Counted from the first letter of the stretch, positions 1 through 8,686 are shown. The stretch is 57,566 nucleotides of DNA from SD8 sp035528475 (GCA_035528475.1 DATKYO010000070.1:1-57566); one strand, 5' to 3'. Numbers and translations are program-made. The notes: generated by a model from the letters alone, not told the origin.

Positions 1-59
1 TACTGTTCGAGTTCATTTTTCACCTGCTCTTCTGATTTTATGGTGATCCCGGCATTCAT
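1..59 (-). CDS. possible 5' end of a gene running off the window
   Basis: An ATG at 59-57 on the minus strand opens a frame that stays open to the window edge (about 19 residues, rich in Lys, Glu and Gln). It lies 50 bases beyond the stop of the HAMP sensor gene and points the same way, so it could be the next cistron of that operon, possibly the output partner of a sensor that lacks one. There is no convincing ribosome binding site and too little sequence to recognise a family. Confidence 0.25.
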   Translation of the reverse strand, partial: MNAGITIKSEEQVKNELEQ

Positions 60-109
60 ATAATGGAGAGGATAAGCGTCATACAATGTAATATTTTTGG
101 GAAAAAAAT

Positions 110-904
110 TTAATCTTTTAATGTTTCTTCCAAACCGGCGATATACCCTGCAAGTTCCCCGATTTCATCTTTTCCTGAGGTGTCAATCTCAACCATCCTC
201 TCGCCATCTTTTATCTTCTGCACATCTCTTGTGAGCCGGGAAATATTCCCTGCAATTGATCTGGAATACAGGAATACCACAATTCCTCCTGCAATCACGA
301 AGATGAGAAATGTCCCGATCAAAATGTTGCCGAATCCCTTACTGCTGGCCACCAGGCGGGATGCCTCTACATCAATTCCAAGCACGGCCACCGTATTTCC
401 ATTACTGTCCCTGACAGGGGCATATCCTGACACAAATGTTCCCCATTTGTCGGTATATATATCCCTGGATGCGGTGGGAACGGAAAGTGCCATGAAGATC
501 TCATCCTTATCAGGAGAATCATACACCTCACCTATCAGCGCCGACTGGTTGGGATCTCCAAGCCAGAAATCATCAACCACAAATTCGATTCTCTGGTCGT
601 CATCAACCTTCATGATATAGGCATTGGTGATAAAATCATTATTAGACCGCATCGATTCCAGTTGGTGAGCCATTGCGATATATTCCGGCGACCCTTCATC
701 TCCAGGTGCAAATAAAAGAACCTGGGTGGCATTTACCTGGGTGGCCATGATTCCCGCTGAATTCTGGAGGTTATACCTGATCGCACCACGGGCTGCATCC
801 TGGGCGGCATTATTGACCACAACTATTGCCGCACCTGACATAAGCAGGACGATGATGAGATACAATACGGTGAATTTCGTGACAATGCTGTTTTCCCATT
901 TCAT
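110..904 (-). CDS. Cache/HAMP membrane sensor protein without output domain
   Basis: The 264-residue protein has an N-terminal membrane helix (about 10-32), an extracytoplasmic Cache/PAS-like sensory region and a second helix (about 200-222). A HAMP-like segment follows, with a typical DEIGELA motif near the C-terminus. The frame ends just after HAMP, so the kinase or methyl-accepting domain usual in this architecture is absent. The chosen ATG lies inside a longer frame. It follows an AGGAGGA ribosome binding site and overlaps the stop of the PEGA gene as ATGA, which indicates translational coupling. It probably senses an extracellular small molecule and passes the signal to a separate partner, perhaps encoded beyond the window edge. 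The ligand cannot be inferred. Confidence 0.8.
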   Translation of the reverse strand: MKWENSIVTKFTVLYLIIVLLMSGAAIVVVNNAAQDAARGAIRYNLQNSAGIMATQVNATQVLLFAPGDEGSPEYIAMAHQLESMRSNNDFITNAYIMKVDDDQRIEFVVDDFWLGDPNQSALIGEVYDSPDKDEIFMALSVPTASRDIYTDKWGTFVSGYAPVRDSNGNTVAVLGIDVEASRLVASSKGFGNILIGTFLIFVIAGGIVVFLYSRSIAGNISRLTRDVQKIKDGERMVEIDTSGKDEIGELAGYIAGLEETLKD

Positions 905-2274
905 TGACTCTTCCTCCTGATAAGAATGCATCCGGCTGCAATCATCGCACATATTCCGAGCATCGGCCAGGGAGCCGATTGGGTGGGTGTGGATGCCGGT
1001 GAGAGTGATGCCTGAACCGTAGCCGTGCTGCCTGGGTTAATCTGCACCGTAGTGACAAAGTCCTCGTAACCTGACAGTTTGAGTGTCAGGCTGTGCATGC
1101 CGACTGGAAGACCGTCATATGTACTGGGTGTATATCCCCTGAATACGTTATCTATAAACGCCTGGGCTCCTGACGGGGTGGAGCTCACACTCAGTGACCC
1201 CGATTGTGCCGGTGGAGTAGTAGGTGCAACTGTGGGACCAATATAGGAGAGATGCGCTTCCACATAACTTTCCTGCCCATTCCTGACCTGGACAGAGAAT
1301 GTTTGATCGGTGTACCTGGATTTGCTCACTTTCACGGAATATGTTCCCGATGGAATGTTGGATATCACAAGATTCCCTGATGAATCCGTTTGTCCCCTGT
1401 ATGTATTGTCAAGGTACACATTTGCTACGCCCGGAGAAGAAGAGACTCTGATTGAGCCGCCCTGGCTCACCGGTGAAAGCGATGCGGAGATGTACTGGGT
1501 TGTCTGGGCTGTGACATACACGTTCTGGCTGTATGTATTGTATCCTGAAAGCTGAAGAGAGACAGCGTGGTTCCCCGGAAATTCGGTAACTGTAACGGGG
1601 GTTATTCCCTTATATGTCCCGTCAACATAAATCGCTGCGCCCGATGGACTGGAACTTATGCTAATATACCCATAATCCCTGTGAATCGGCGACTGTTGCA
1701 TTTGAGCATAGAAATTGGATTGCTGGCCGGAATAAACAGTGACAGAACTGGCATAATCGCTGTACCCTTCCAGGCGGGCGAGGACCGAGTAGGTCCGGGG
1801 TGCCAGGTTGGGAATGTTGATTGGCGAATTCCCCTGGAATACTCCGTTGAGATAAATAGATGCCCCTGACGGTGAGGTTGTGGCATAGATTGAACCTGCC
1901 GACGGTACCGGCGTTGTTGGGGGTATAGTGATGGTGGTTGGAATGGTAGGTATGGTTGTCCTGGTCGTCGGACCTGAAAGGGGAACAAGTTCTATATTGA
2001 GTGTCGTGGTTTGTCCGGCAGTTACGGAAAATGATTTCTGTGCCGGCGTATAGCCGTCTTTAAGAACAGAGTACAGGTGTTCGGTAGCACTGAGGCGATA
2101 CTGTGAGACGGGTGTATATCCAATCTCGTTTCCGTCAATGAGCACCCGGGCCCCGGAAGGATTCGAACTGATGCTCACCCATCCTGTTCCGGTTACCTGT
2201 GCAGTTGAAAGAGGAAAAATAAATCCCAGAGAGATGAGGAGGGTTAGAATAATATATACCGTGATTTTTTGCAT
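901..2274 (-). CDS. secreted, membrane-anchored PEGA-repeat surface protein
   Basis: The 457-residue protein has an N-terminal signal helix and five PEGA-type beta repeats of about 65 residues. Each starts GxIxxxSxPSGAxxxxDG-like and has a GYxxY/F core. A Thr/Pro-rich linker follows repeat 1, and a C-terminal membrane helix ends in basic RRK. PEGA repeats are common on surface proteins of methanogens and bacteria and are thought to interact with cell-envelope material. The start has a clear GGAGGTC ribosome binding site six bases upstream. A TATA-like TTTAAATA sits near 2316-2330. The downstream sensor gene overlaps by four bases, so the two are an operon and may form one surface-sensing unit. 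Confidence 0.85.
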   Translation of the reverse strand: MQKITVYIILTLLISLGFIFPLSTAQVTGTGWVSISSNPSGARVLIDGNEIGYTPVSQYRLSATEHLYSVLKDGYTPAQKSFSVTAGQTTTLNIELVPLSGPTTRTTIPTIPTTITIPPTTPVPSAGSIYATTSPSGASIYLNGVFQGNSPINIPNLAPRTYSVLARLEGYSDYASSVTVYSGQQSNFYAQMQQSPIHRDYGYISISSSPSGAAIYVDGTYKGITPVTVTEFPGNHAVSLQLSGYNTYSQNVYVTAQTTQYISASLSPVSQGGSIRVSSSPGVANVYLDNTYRGQTDSSGNLVISNIPSGTYSVKVSKSRYTDQTFSVQVRNGQESYVEAHLSYIGPTVAPTTPPAQSGSLSVSSTPSGAQAFIDNVFRGYTPSTYDGLPVGMHSLTLKLSGYEDFVTTVQINPGSTATVQASLSPASTPTQSAPWPMLGICAMIAAGCILIRRKSQ

Positions 2275-2456
2275 AATGACCTCCAGAATGCCAGTAATTG
2301 GATAATGCCGTCAATTGTATTTAAACTGCACCATTAGTTGAATTGCAGAGCGGAGGAGTATGATGCATAAGAAATTATTCAGGCAAGAAACTCTTGTATT
2401 TCCTTTTCTTAAGAATTATAAAAAAGTCTTTGCGATTTCACAATAATTTATTGATT

Positions 2457-3536
2457 TCAGGTGAATTCGTCAATTTTTTTCTGGAGCGGATCGATGCAGC
2501 GGAGTGATGAAATACGAAGGCCAATCAGGCGAATCTTTTTCCCCCGCATAAAATCCTTTAGAAGTTCCCGCGAGACCGAGTGAATAATGTACTGATCGTC
2601 TGAATATTTTTCAAGGGTTCTTGACTTTGTATGAGTGTCAAATCCTTTATATCTCACCTTCACAGTGATTGTTCTGAAAAGAAGCTGTTCATCTGCAATT
2701 GCCTGATAAAGATCGGCTGCCAGATCATCCATTGTCATGAAAAGGAGAGATTCATCTTCCGTGTCATCCGGGAATGTCGTTTCCCGGCTGATGGACCTGT
2801 ATCCTTCCTTGGAACTTACCTCCTCATTATCTACTCCCCGTGCCCGGTTCTGCATGGGTACAGCCCACCTTCCGAATCTTGCGATGAGAGCCTGGATATT
2901 GTAAGCCGCCAAATCCCCGATGGTATATATACCGAGATCCTCAAGTTCTGCTTTGGTCTTCTTACCGATTCCAGGTATCTTTTCAACAGGCAGTGGTGAG
3001 AGAAAATCCATGACCCCGGATGGTTCAACAATGGTAAGGCCGTCGGGTTTATGGAAATCAGATGCGATTTTCGCCACAAGTTTCATAGGCGCAATGCCTA
3101 TCGAGCAGGTCAGCCCCTCCTTTTGCTCTATCTCGTCTTTTATCTTCAGTGCCAAATCTTCTGCATTTTCATAGCGATCCATATGGCTTACGTCCAGATA
3201 CGCCTCATCGATACTGACCTGTTCACACTTTACCGCATATTTACCGAGGATCTGCATCACGTTCGCCGATGATCTGGTATAGAGATCGAAATGAGGGCGG
3301 AGAAAAACTGCATGAGGACAGCAGGCATATGCCCTTGAAATCGGCATTGCTGAATGAATGCCGAACTTCCGGGCTTCATATGAGGCCGTGCTCACCACGC
3401 CTCGACCCTTCCCGTCCATGGGGTCGGCACCCACCACTACCGGCTTTCCCTTCAAGTCAGGATGCTCCCTTACCTCTACGGAGGCAAAGAAGCTATCCAT
3501 GTCCACATGCATGATGATGCGTGTTCTCCTATTCAT
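2457..3536 (-). CDS. dinB: DNA polymerase IV (Y-family, DinB)
   Basis: The 359-residue protein is an error-prone translesion polymerase. It has the N-terminal metal-binding motif DMDSFFASVE, the catalytic SIDEAYLD motif, the helix-hairpin-helix segment around IPGIGKKT and a little-finger C-terminal domain. Length matches the family. The last residues, QKKIDEFT, resemble a shortened sliding-clamp (PCNA) PIP box (QxxIxxF). I chose the ATG at 3536. A longer frame to 3557 exists, but the 3536 start overlaps the 3' end of a small Cys-rich ORF (3529-3693), which suggests translational coupling. It probably acts in replication past damaged bases. Confidence 0.93.
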   Translation of the reverse strand: MNRRTRIIMHVDMDSFFASVEVREHPDLKGKPVVVGADPMDGKGRGVVSTASYEARKFGIHSAMPISRAYACCPHAVFLRPHFDLYTRSSANVMQILGKYAVKCEQVSIDEAYLDVSHMDRYENAEDLALKIKDEIEQKEGLTCSIGIAPMKLVAKIASDFHKPDGLTIVEPSGVMDFLSPLPVEKIPGIGKKTKAELEDLGIYTIGDLAAYNIQALIARFGRWAVPMQNRARGVDNEEVSSKEGYRSISRETTFPDDTEDESLLFMTMDDLAADLYQAIADEQLLFRTITVKVRYKGFDTHTKSRTLEKYSDDQYIIHSVSRELLKDFMRGKKIRLIGLRISSLRCIDPLQKKIDEFT

Positions 3537-3693
3537 ATCGCCAGAAAAAACATCCACCCCATTCCTTTTTTTCTCCGGGCTTCATATCTCTCATAGGAGC
3601 CAATGCATGCTCTTCACATACAGAAGAACTGCAGCATCCAAGGATTTGTATCCCTATCGCCTCTTTGCCACACACATCACAGGTTTTTTTCAT
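3529..3693 (-). CDS. small Cys-rich, probably zinc-binding protein
   Basis: This 54-residue frame has CxxC at residues 5-8, a CC pair at 20-21, Cys26, His29 and Cys48, which looks like a treble-clef or ribbon-type zinc site. The ATG has a good upstream ribosome binding site (GAGGCGG, about 3-5 bases away). The last codons overlap the start of dinB, so the two would be co-translated. I do not recognise a named family. Length, Cys spacing, RBS and overlap argue that it is real, and it is short enough for automated annotation to miss. Confidence 0.6.
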   Translation of the reverse strand: MKKTCDVCGKEAIGIQILGCCSSSVCEEHALAPMRDMKPGEKKEWGGCFFWRYE

Positions 3694-3891
3694 AATCCGC
3701 CTCGTATTAATAGAGATCGGAACATCTTGTTTCGAATTATTGGAGATGCGAATCTCCCTGTCCGGCCTTCAGTTCCTTTTATAAAAAAGATATGAAACAG
3801 GATTCCTTCAACCAGCTGGTTTTATGAAAAAATACGTTGTGAAAAAGATCTTCTTCCGGCATGAATAACAAGAAGTGAATTTCCACAGTAT

Positions 3892-4095
3892 CTAATCAAA
3901 TTTTACTGTCCTTTCAACATTAGGACGTTGAATCTCGGCAATTTTCTTTTCGAACGCCTTGATATCTGACTTCAGTTTCATGTTCTCCATCATCAGCTTG
4001 TTCATAGTGACGGTAAGTGCAGCATTCTCATTGCCAAGAATCTCGACCCGGCGCTCAAGACTGGCCACATATCCCCTTATATCATCTGAATCCAT
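3892..4095 (-). CDS. small coiled-coil protein, function unknown
   Basis: The 67-residue protein is nearly all heptad-patterned helix (residues about 8-55), rich in Leu, Glu, Lys and Asn. This resembles the N-terminal coiled coil of proteasome-activating nucleotidases, but there is no AAA domain here. It is on the same strand as the PHP gene upstream and dinB downstream, and stands alone with about 130 bases on the PHP side and 200 on the other. A weak CAGGA lies about ten bases upstream of the ATG. It could be a dimerisation or adaptor protein. Confidence 0.55.
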   Translation of the reverse strand: MDSDDIRGYVASLERRVEILGNENAALTVTMNKLMMENMKLKSDIKAFEKKIAEIQRPNVERTVKFD

Positions 4096-4229
4096 ACAAA
4101 TAATCCTGGAAAGAATATTGCAGGAATTATCGCAATCTCCCCTTATATATCAGTTATCAATCATTTATATTATTTATTTTATCTGGAGGGTTTATCGACG
4201 AGTATTTCTGCAACCTCTCGTCCAGGATA

Positions 4230-5114
4230 TCATCTCCTGTTTTTTCTGCGTATCCGGTGGAAATATCTTTGTATCCGGGGAATATTCTGTTCATAATGGA
4301 TAGCCAGCGATGGCAGTGTATACCGTACATACCTGGTGAGCACAATGGATCCCATCAATCCTTTCTCGAGAAAATGCTTCTCTTTCCCTATAATGAAATT
4401 CTCTAATTTGAGGATATTGTCAAGGAATTCATCAGGGGTTTCGGCATGGGAGCAGGTGAGAACACGCCCGATATCAAAGAGCAGGTGGCCGTCGGTGCCT
4501 CCCACGATTCCCAAGCCATGCTTCTCTGCCAGGTGAATAGCCCTGATATTTTCTGATCTTGGCATACCGCCACTTACCGCTTCAACAGCCTGAACGGCAT
4601 TTATGAGATCTTCTGGCAGATATTCACTATCGATGCATTTCTGAAGTCCTTTGTTGAATATCAGATACCCGTAAGGATGTGCTGCTGCTGCAATACAGTG
4701 ATATGGTTCCGCTCCTTCCAGGATTTCACGAGTAGAGAGACGAATTGCCATGTATGGGCTCTTTCTCCTGTTATCCCTGATATATCTTGCATAGTATTCC
4801 TCCATTTCATCCGGAGAATAAAAATACAGTAGAATATGGGGGCCTTCACGTGCGCTTACCTCCAAACCGGGGATCAGGAGCACCCCTTCGTTGCAGTCGA
4901 CTGCCTCTTTGTATCCCCCTATCGCATTATGATCCGTAATTGCAAGGCCAAATCCGATATTTTTTGCCCTTTTGACCGCAGCTTTAACTTTTACAGGGGC
5001 ATCCGAATGATTGGTATGGATATGCATGTCCACTGCAGCATACCCTCCCTCCGAGAGCTCTTTCATTACCGGGCGTTCAAACCGGACGTTAAATGATTTT
5101 AGGCGTTCTTTCAT
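4230..5114 (-). CDS. PHP-domain metal-dependent phosphoesterase
   Basis: The 294-residue protein has the PHP (polymerase and histidinol phosphatase) metal-binding motifs in order: HIHTNHSD near residue 32, TDHN near 60, GLEV with a following His near 80-92, AAHPYG near 145 and GGTDGH near 205. These build a di- or trinuclear metal site that hydrolyses phosphoesters. Lone archaeal PHP proteins act on nucleotides or small phosphates. The substrate cannot be read from the sequence. The last 30 or so residues are basic (RIRRKNRR) and could bind nucleic acid or membrane. Confidence 0.85.
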   Translation of the reverse strand: MKERLKSFNVRFERPVMKELSEGGYAAVDMHIHTNHSDAPVKVKAAVKRAKNIGFGLAITDHNAIGGYKEAVDCNEGVLLIPGLEVSAREGPHILLYFYSPDEMEEYYARYIRDNRRKSPYMAIRLSTREILEGAEPYHCIAAAAHPYGYLIFNKGLQKCIDSEYLPEDLINAVQAVEAVSGGMPRSENIRAIHLAEKHGLGIVGGTDGHLLFDIGRVLTCSHAETPDEFLDNILKLENFIIGKEKHFLEKGLMGSIVLTRYVRYTLPSLAIHYEQNIPRIQRYFHRIRRKNRR

Positions 5115-5257
5115 TCGGGAACTCCCGTTGCTTTCTTAAATTATTTTCAGGATATAAATACTGTTTTTGGATTGGATGAAATACTTTCGTCACGAATCAG
5201 GAGGGTAAATCTGCATCTTTATATTGCAATCTCCGATATAATCCGAAATGTTTAATA

Positions 5258-5353
5258 CTATTCACCAGAAAAAACAATTTGCCGGAGTGAAAGCATCCGG
5301 CATCTAAAGTCATCAGATAGTACCCCCAAGACAGAATGTGAAGGTGTGATCAC
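5258..5353 (-). other. possible 31-codon ORF with perfect SD held in a hairpin loop
   Basis: On the minus strand a GTG at 5353 opens a 31-codon frame ending TAG at 5258. It is preceded by AGGAGGT (complement of 5358-5364), a full anti-16S match at ideal spacing, yet that SD sits in the loop of the 5337-5386 hairpin. The frame runs through the second hairpin at 5280-5302. It may be a leader peptide, a short protein or chance. The peptide resembles nothing I know. Confidence 0.25.
5264..5302 (-). terminator. hairpin plus T-run, probable terminator
   Basis: A seven-pair perfect stem (TGCCGGA 5280-5286 with TCCGGCA 5296-5302) has a nine-base loop. On the minus strand it is followed within about five bases by TTTTTT. 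It would end transcripts of the agmatine operon or of a small RNA made from the 5337-5386 region. The rest of 5115-5563 is AT-rich with no other recognisable content. Confidence 0.45.
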
Positions 5354-5386
5354 TACTACCTCCTGATCAAAACCCCCATCTTCACA
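5337..5386 (-). ncRNA. bulged stem-loop RNA element downstream of the agmatine genes
   Basis: A ten-pair outer stem (TGTGAAGGTG 5337-5346 with CATCTTCACA 5377-5386, one wobble) encloses a second stem made of two copies of TGATCA (5347-5352 and 5364-5369). There is a seven-base 3' bulge and an eleven-base loop that holds the SD-like sequence. It lies in the 450-base gene-free stretch between the agmatine fusion gene and the PHP gene and would be in the 3' UTR of the former. The strand is inferred from gene direction and the downstream T-run. Confidence 0.4.
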
Positions 5387-5563
5387 ATCATTTTCAGCGT
5401 ATTTCCGAAAATTTCAGTGTAAAATTACTCTTTTCACAGATATCCGGCGATTTTGATATAAACCTGTGATAATCTGCAAAGATACAGATATTTTACTGCG
5501 CACACCGGAATACACCACATTCAGACAACTTCCCGGGCAGTCAACCTCACAAAGGTTTTTTCG

Positions 5564-7486
5564 CTAAGGACGCGGTTGTTGCTGACTGATACAATGGATT
5601 GCACCCATGCCTTCTACCAGTGATGAGCAGTCAATCCCTATAATTTTCCTGCCTGGAAATGCCTCCTCAATCCTCAATAGCGCGATCCTGTCATTCCTGT
5701 GCCCGAAGATGGGAACGAGGACAATCTCGTTGCCGATATAGAAATTCATGTAACTGGCAGGAAAACGCTGATCATCCGCCACAATTCCTGGCATTGGAAC
5801 GGGAATCACACTCAGCGGGTTCCCGTCCTGGTCGCAGGATCCTTTCAAAATGCGATAATTCTCCTGTAGAGCGTCATAATTCTTATCTGTTGAATCCTCT
5901 TCGATAGCGCAAAGGACTGTGTTTTCACCGGTAAAACGGGCGATATCATCAATATGGCCATCGGTATCATCCCCCGCAATCCCTTTTTTCAACCAGATGA
6001 CGTTGCGTATTCCCAGAAATTCTTGCAGGTAATATTCTATATCTTCCCGGGAAAGGCCTGGATTACGGTTGGGATTGAGGAGGCATTGCTCAGTGGTGAG
6101 AAGGGTGCCTTTCCCGTTCACATCGATTGAGCCGCCCTCCATCACGATACCCGGCGTGAAGACTGGTATTTTCAGGTAGGAATTAATTATGAATGGAATC
6201 GCGTCGTCAGCAATCAGCTCCGGATATTTGCCTCCCCATGCATTGAATCTCCAGTTCACCATGGCCAGTGATCCTGTCTCCTTGTTGACGATGAATATAG
6301 GGCCATAGTCCCTGAACCAGACGTCCGCATATTCATGTACAAGAAAGTGAACCAGTCCGGGGTCTACTCTTTCCCTCTCAAGGCTGGAAATGACATGTGC
6401 CTTCATCTCTTCATCGCAGACGACGAGATGCACCTGTTCTGTCCGGCAGATGGACCGGATAATTTCACAATACGTGATCTCGACATCACCTAATTGCGGA
6501 AAAGTGAGATTGTCATGAGGCCATGCAAGCCAGATCCCTTCATGGTTCTCCCATTCCGCCGGCATATGATATCCTTGAGACAGGGGTGTCTGCACCAGCA
6601 GTTCCGCCGGTTTTATCGCCTCTATCGCCGAAACTGGTGTGGTAAGTATATTGTAGGTTTCCGGACGGCGGTTTTTGAGAAAACCCCACCCTTCACGGAC
6701 TTTTTCATTCATACCCAGGTCAATTTCAGCGACCAGTACTTCCTCGCAGCTCCCTGCCCTGGCAACCACATTCCCGAAAGAATCTGCAATGAAAGATCCT
6801 CCCCAGAACTGCAGATCTCCTTCGATACCTACCCTGTTCACCGCTGCTACATGCACTCCGTTGGCAATCGCGTGGCCTCTCTGCACCGTCTCCCATGCAT
6901 CCTGCCAATCCCCTTCGCAGGGCTCTTCCATACCTTTTATCCACCCGATGGCCGTTGGATAAAATATCATCCGGGCTCCCTTGAGGGTAACAACCCTGGC
7001 AGCCTCCGGAAACCACTGGTCATAACAGATCAGGACAGCAATGCGGCCATACCTGGTATCATACACCTGGTAGCCCGATCCTGGCCTGAAATAGTTCTTC
7101 TCATAATACAGCGGATCATAGGGAATGTGCACTTTCCTGTAGGGGGGGAGAATATTCCCTCCGGCATCAATCACCACCGCACTGTTATAATAATGCCCTG
7201 AACCGTCGCGCTCATAGAGTGGGATGATGAGTACCACGTGGTTGTCCTTTGCCAGGTCTGAAAAAATCCGGGTGGTCTTTCCGGGGATAGTGTCGGCATA
7301 CCGGTCACTATCTGTACATTCATGCTGGGGAAAATAGGGGGCACGGAACAATTCCTGAAGACAGATAATATTTGCCCCTGCATCAATTGCCTCTTTTACC
7401 CGTACTACGGTGCGGTCCAGGTTCGCGTCCGGATTTTCCGTTACTTCCGTCTGTATAAGCCCAATTTTTATAATACCGCTGTGCAT
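5564..7486 (-). CDS. fused N-carbamoylputrescine amidase / agmatine deiminase
   Basis: The 640-residue bifunctional enzyme has two domains. Residues about 1-290 are a nitrilase-superfamily amidase with the triad Glu45 (LQELF), Lys118 (YRKVH) and Cys154 (ICYDQ), matching N-carbamoylputrescine amidase (AguB). Residues about 305-640 are an agmatine deiminase (AguA): WFRDYGP, the DDTDGHIDD substrate/His motif and the catalytic Cys632 in GAIHC close to the C-terminus. Together they would convert agmatine to N-carbamoylputrescine and then to putrescine, CO2 and ammonia. These are usually two genes. Here the later enzyme is N-terminal, so the intermediate may be channelled. The next genes upstream in the same direction are an HDAC-like deacetylase and a hydantoinase-like protein. 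Confidence 0.9.
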   Translation of the reverse strand: MHSGIIKIGLIQTEVTENPDANLDRTVVRVKEAIDAGANIICLQELFRAPYFPQHECTDSDRYADTIPGKTTRIFSDLAKDNHVVLIIPLYERDGSGHYYNSAVVIDAGGNILPPYRKVHIPYDPLYYEKNYFRPGSGYQVYDTRYGRIAVLICYDQWFPEAARVVTLKGARMIFYPTAIGWIKGMEEPCEGDWQDAWETVQRGHAIANGVHVAAVNRVGIEGDLQFWGGSFIADSFGNVVARAGSCEEVLVAEIDLGMNEKVREGWGFLKNRRPETYNILTTPVSAIEAIKPAELLVQTPLSQGYHMPAEWENHEGIWLAWPHDNLTFPQLGDVEITYCEIIRSICRTEQVHLVVCDEEMKAHVISSLERERVDPGLVHFLVHEYADVWFRDYGPIFIVNKETGSLAMVNWRFNAWGGKYPELIADDAIPFIINSYLKIPVFTPGIVMEGGSIDVNGKGTLLTTEQCLLNPNRNPGLSREDIEYYLQEFLGIRNVIWLKKGIAGDDTDGHIDDIARFTGENTVLCAIEEDSTDKNYDALQENYRILKGSCDQDGNPLSVIPVPMPGIVADDQRFPASYMNFYIGNEIVLVPIFGHRNDRIALLRIEEAFPGRKIIGIDCSSLVEGMGAIHCISQQQPRP

Positions 7487-7594
7487 GGTTCTGTTTCCAA
7501 AGTTTCGTAATCCCGATACATTATATCATCCCATATATAAGGATGAACGTTTCCGGGATTGCCAGCAACCTTTCAAATGAATAATCGAACAAGA

Positions 7595-8686
7595 TCAGGA
7601 TAATTTTTTAGCAAAACATTTCCACTGACGGGAAAGCAGGCTTTTGAGAGCAGAAAAATTCTCCAGCACTTCTGAATGTGCCCCCGGGTCTACTGCCCGG
7701 ATAAGCCAGTCATGATATAGATCGGGCTCCCTGATACATGATATGTCAAGCCCCGCAAGTGCGGCTATGATTCCCAGGTTTGTATAGGGGAGACCCCCTT
7801 CAACACTGTATCCTCCTTCAAGCACAGCAACAAGGCGGCCCCCACATAGAATTTCAGAGAGATCAACCATCCTGTTCATCATTTCAGCGTATCCCGAAGC
7901 CGTAAGTGCCAGTCCCGTGAGGGGATCGGTAAAGTGAATGTCCTGCCCTGCAGAAATAGCGATGAATGAAGGTCCAAACTCCTCGGCAAGAGGCCTTATG
8001 AGGTGTTCAAGCAGGTAGAGATAACTCATATCCGATGTACCCCCGGGAACAGGCATATTCACAGTAAATCCTTGTCCTTTCCCAAACCCCGTCTCTTCTA
8101 TGGAGCCTGACCCCGGGTAAAATGGGCTCTGGTGAATTGAAATAAAGAGCACGTCGGGATCGTCATAGAAGATCTCCTGCGTCCCGTCACCATGATGGGC
8201 ATCCAAGTCCAGCACCAGAACGCGTTTCATGCCCATTTCCTGGAGATGCCGCACCATGATGGCCATATTATTCAGGTAACAGAATCCCGCACCGGTGGTC
8301 CTGTGTGCATGATGCCCGGGAGGTCTGACCATTGCAAAGGCATTTTTTACTTCTCCGGACATCACAGCATCCGCTGCACGGATGGCCCCGCCTGCAGCGA
8401 GTAGAGCCGATTCAAATAAATTCACCGGTATATTGGTATCGAAATCGATGAAACCCCCCGTCCGGCTTGATTCCCGTAAAAATGTGAGGTATTCGATATC
8501 GTGTACTTTCATCACCTGGTCAATTGATGACGGGAAGGGACGGAGAAGTCGTATACATTCCAGATCCCACAACCCCTCTTCCTGCAACTGGTCCATGGTG
8601 TAAGAAAGGCGTTCTCTTCGTTCCGGGTGTGCAGGAGACTGTTCATGATCAAGATACCGGGGATCAAATACTATTCCGGTTGTCAT
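7595..8686 (-). CDS. HDAC-family deacetylase, possibly acetylpolyamine amidohydrolase
   Basis: The 363-residue protein belongs to the arginase/deacetylase fold. It shows RPPGHHAHR (catalytic His pair), GFCYLNN, DLDAHHGDGTQ (zinc ligands Asp and His), the ISIHQSPFYPGSG loop and a C-terminal LEGGY motif. Prokaryotic members remove acetyl groups from polyamines, lysine side chains or acetoin-related substrates. The start codon overlaps the stop of the hydantoinase-like gene (ATGA), and the agmatine-to-putrescine enzyme follows about 110 bases downstream. This makes acetylpolyamine the likely substrate, by context only. Protein deacetylation, for example of the acyl-CoA synthetase in this window, cannot be excluded. 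Confidence 0.85.
   Translation of the reverse strand: MTTGIVFDPRYLDHEQSPAHPERRERLSYTMDQLQEEGLWDLECIRLLRPFPSSIDQVMKVHDIEYLTFLRESSRTGGFIDFDTNIPVNLFESALLAAGGAIRAADAVMSGEVKNAFAMVRPPGHHAHRTTGAGFCYLNNMAIMVRHLQEMGMKRVLVLDLDAHHGDGTQEIFYDDPDVLFISIHQSPFYPGSGSIEETGFGKGQGFTVNMPVPGGTSDMSYLYLLEHLIRPLAEEFGPSFIAISAGQDIHFTDPLTGLALTASGYAEMMNRMVDLSEILCGGRLVAVLEGGYSVEGGLPYTNLGIIAALAGLDISCIREPDLYHDWLIRAVDPGAHSEVLENFSALKSLLSRQWKCFAKKLS

Noticed and set aside
5280..5330. C/D-box RNA suggested by a TGATGA and CTGA on the minus strand
   Set aside because: The two boxes overlap and the first base of the C box is wrong. There is no second pair at a normal distance.
6494..7201. 235-codon antisense frame inside the agmatine fusion gene
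   Set aside because: It lies wholly opposite a gene with intact catalytic motifs, and its product has no recognisable features.
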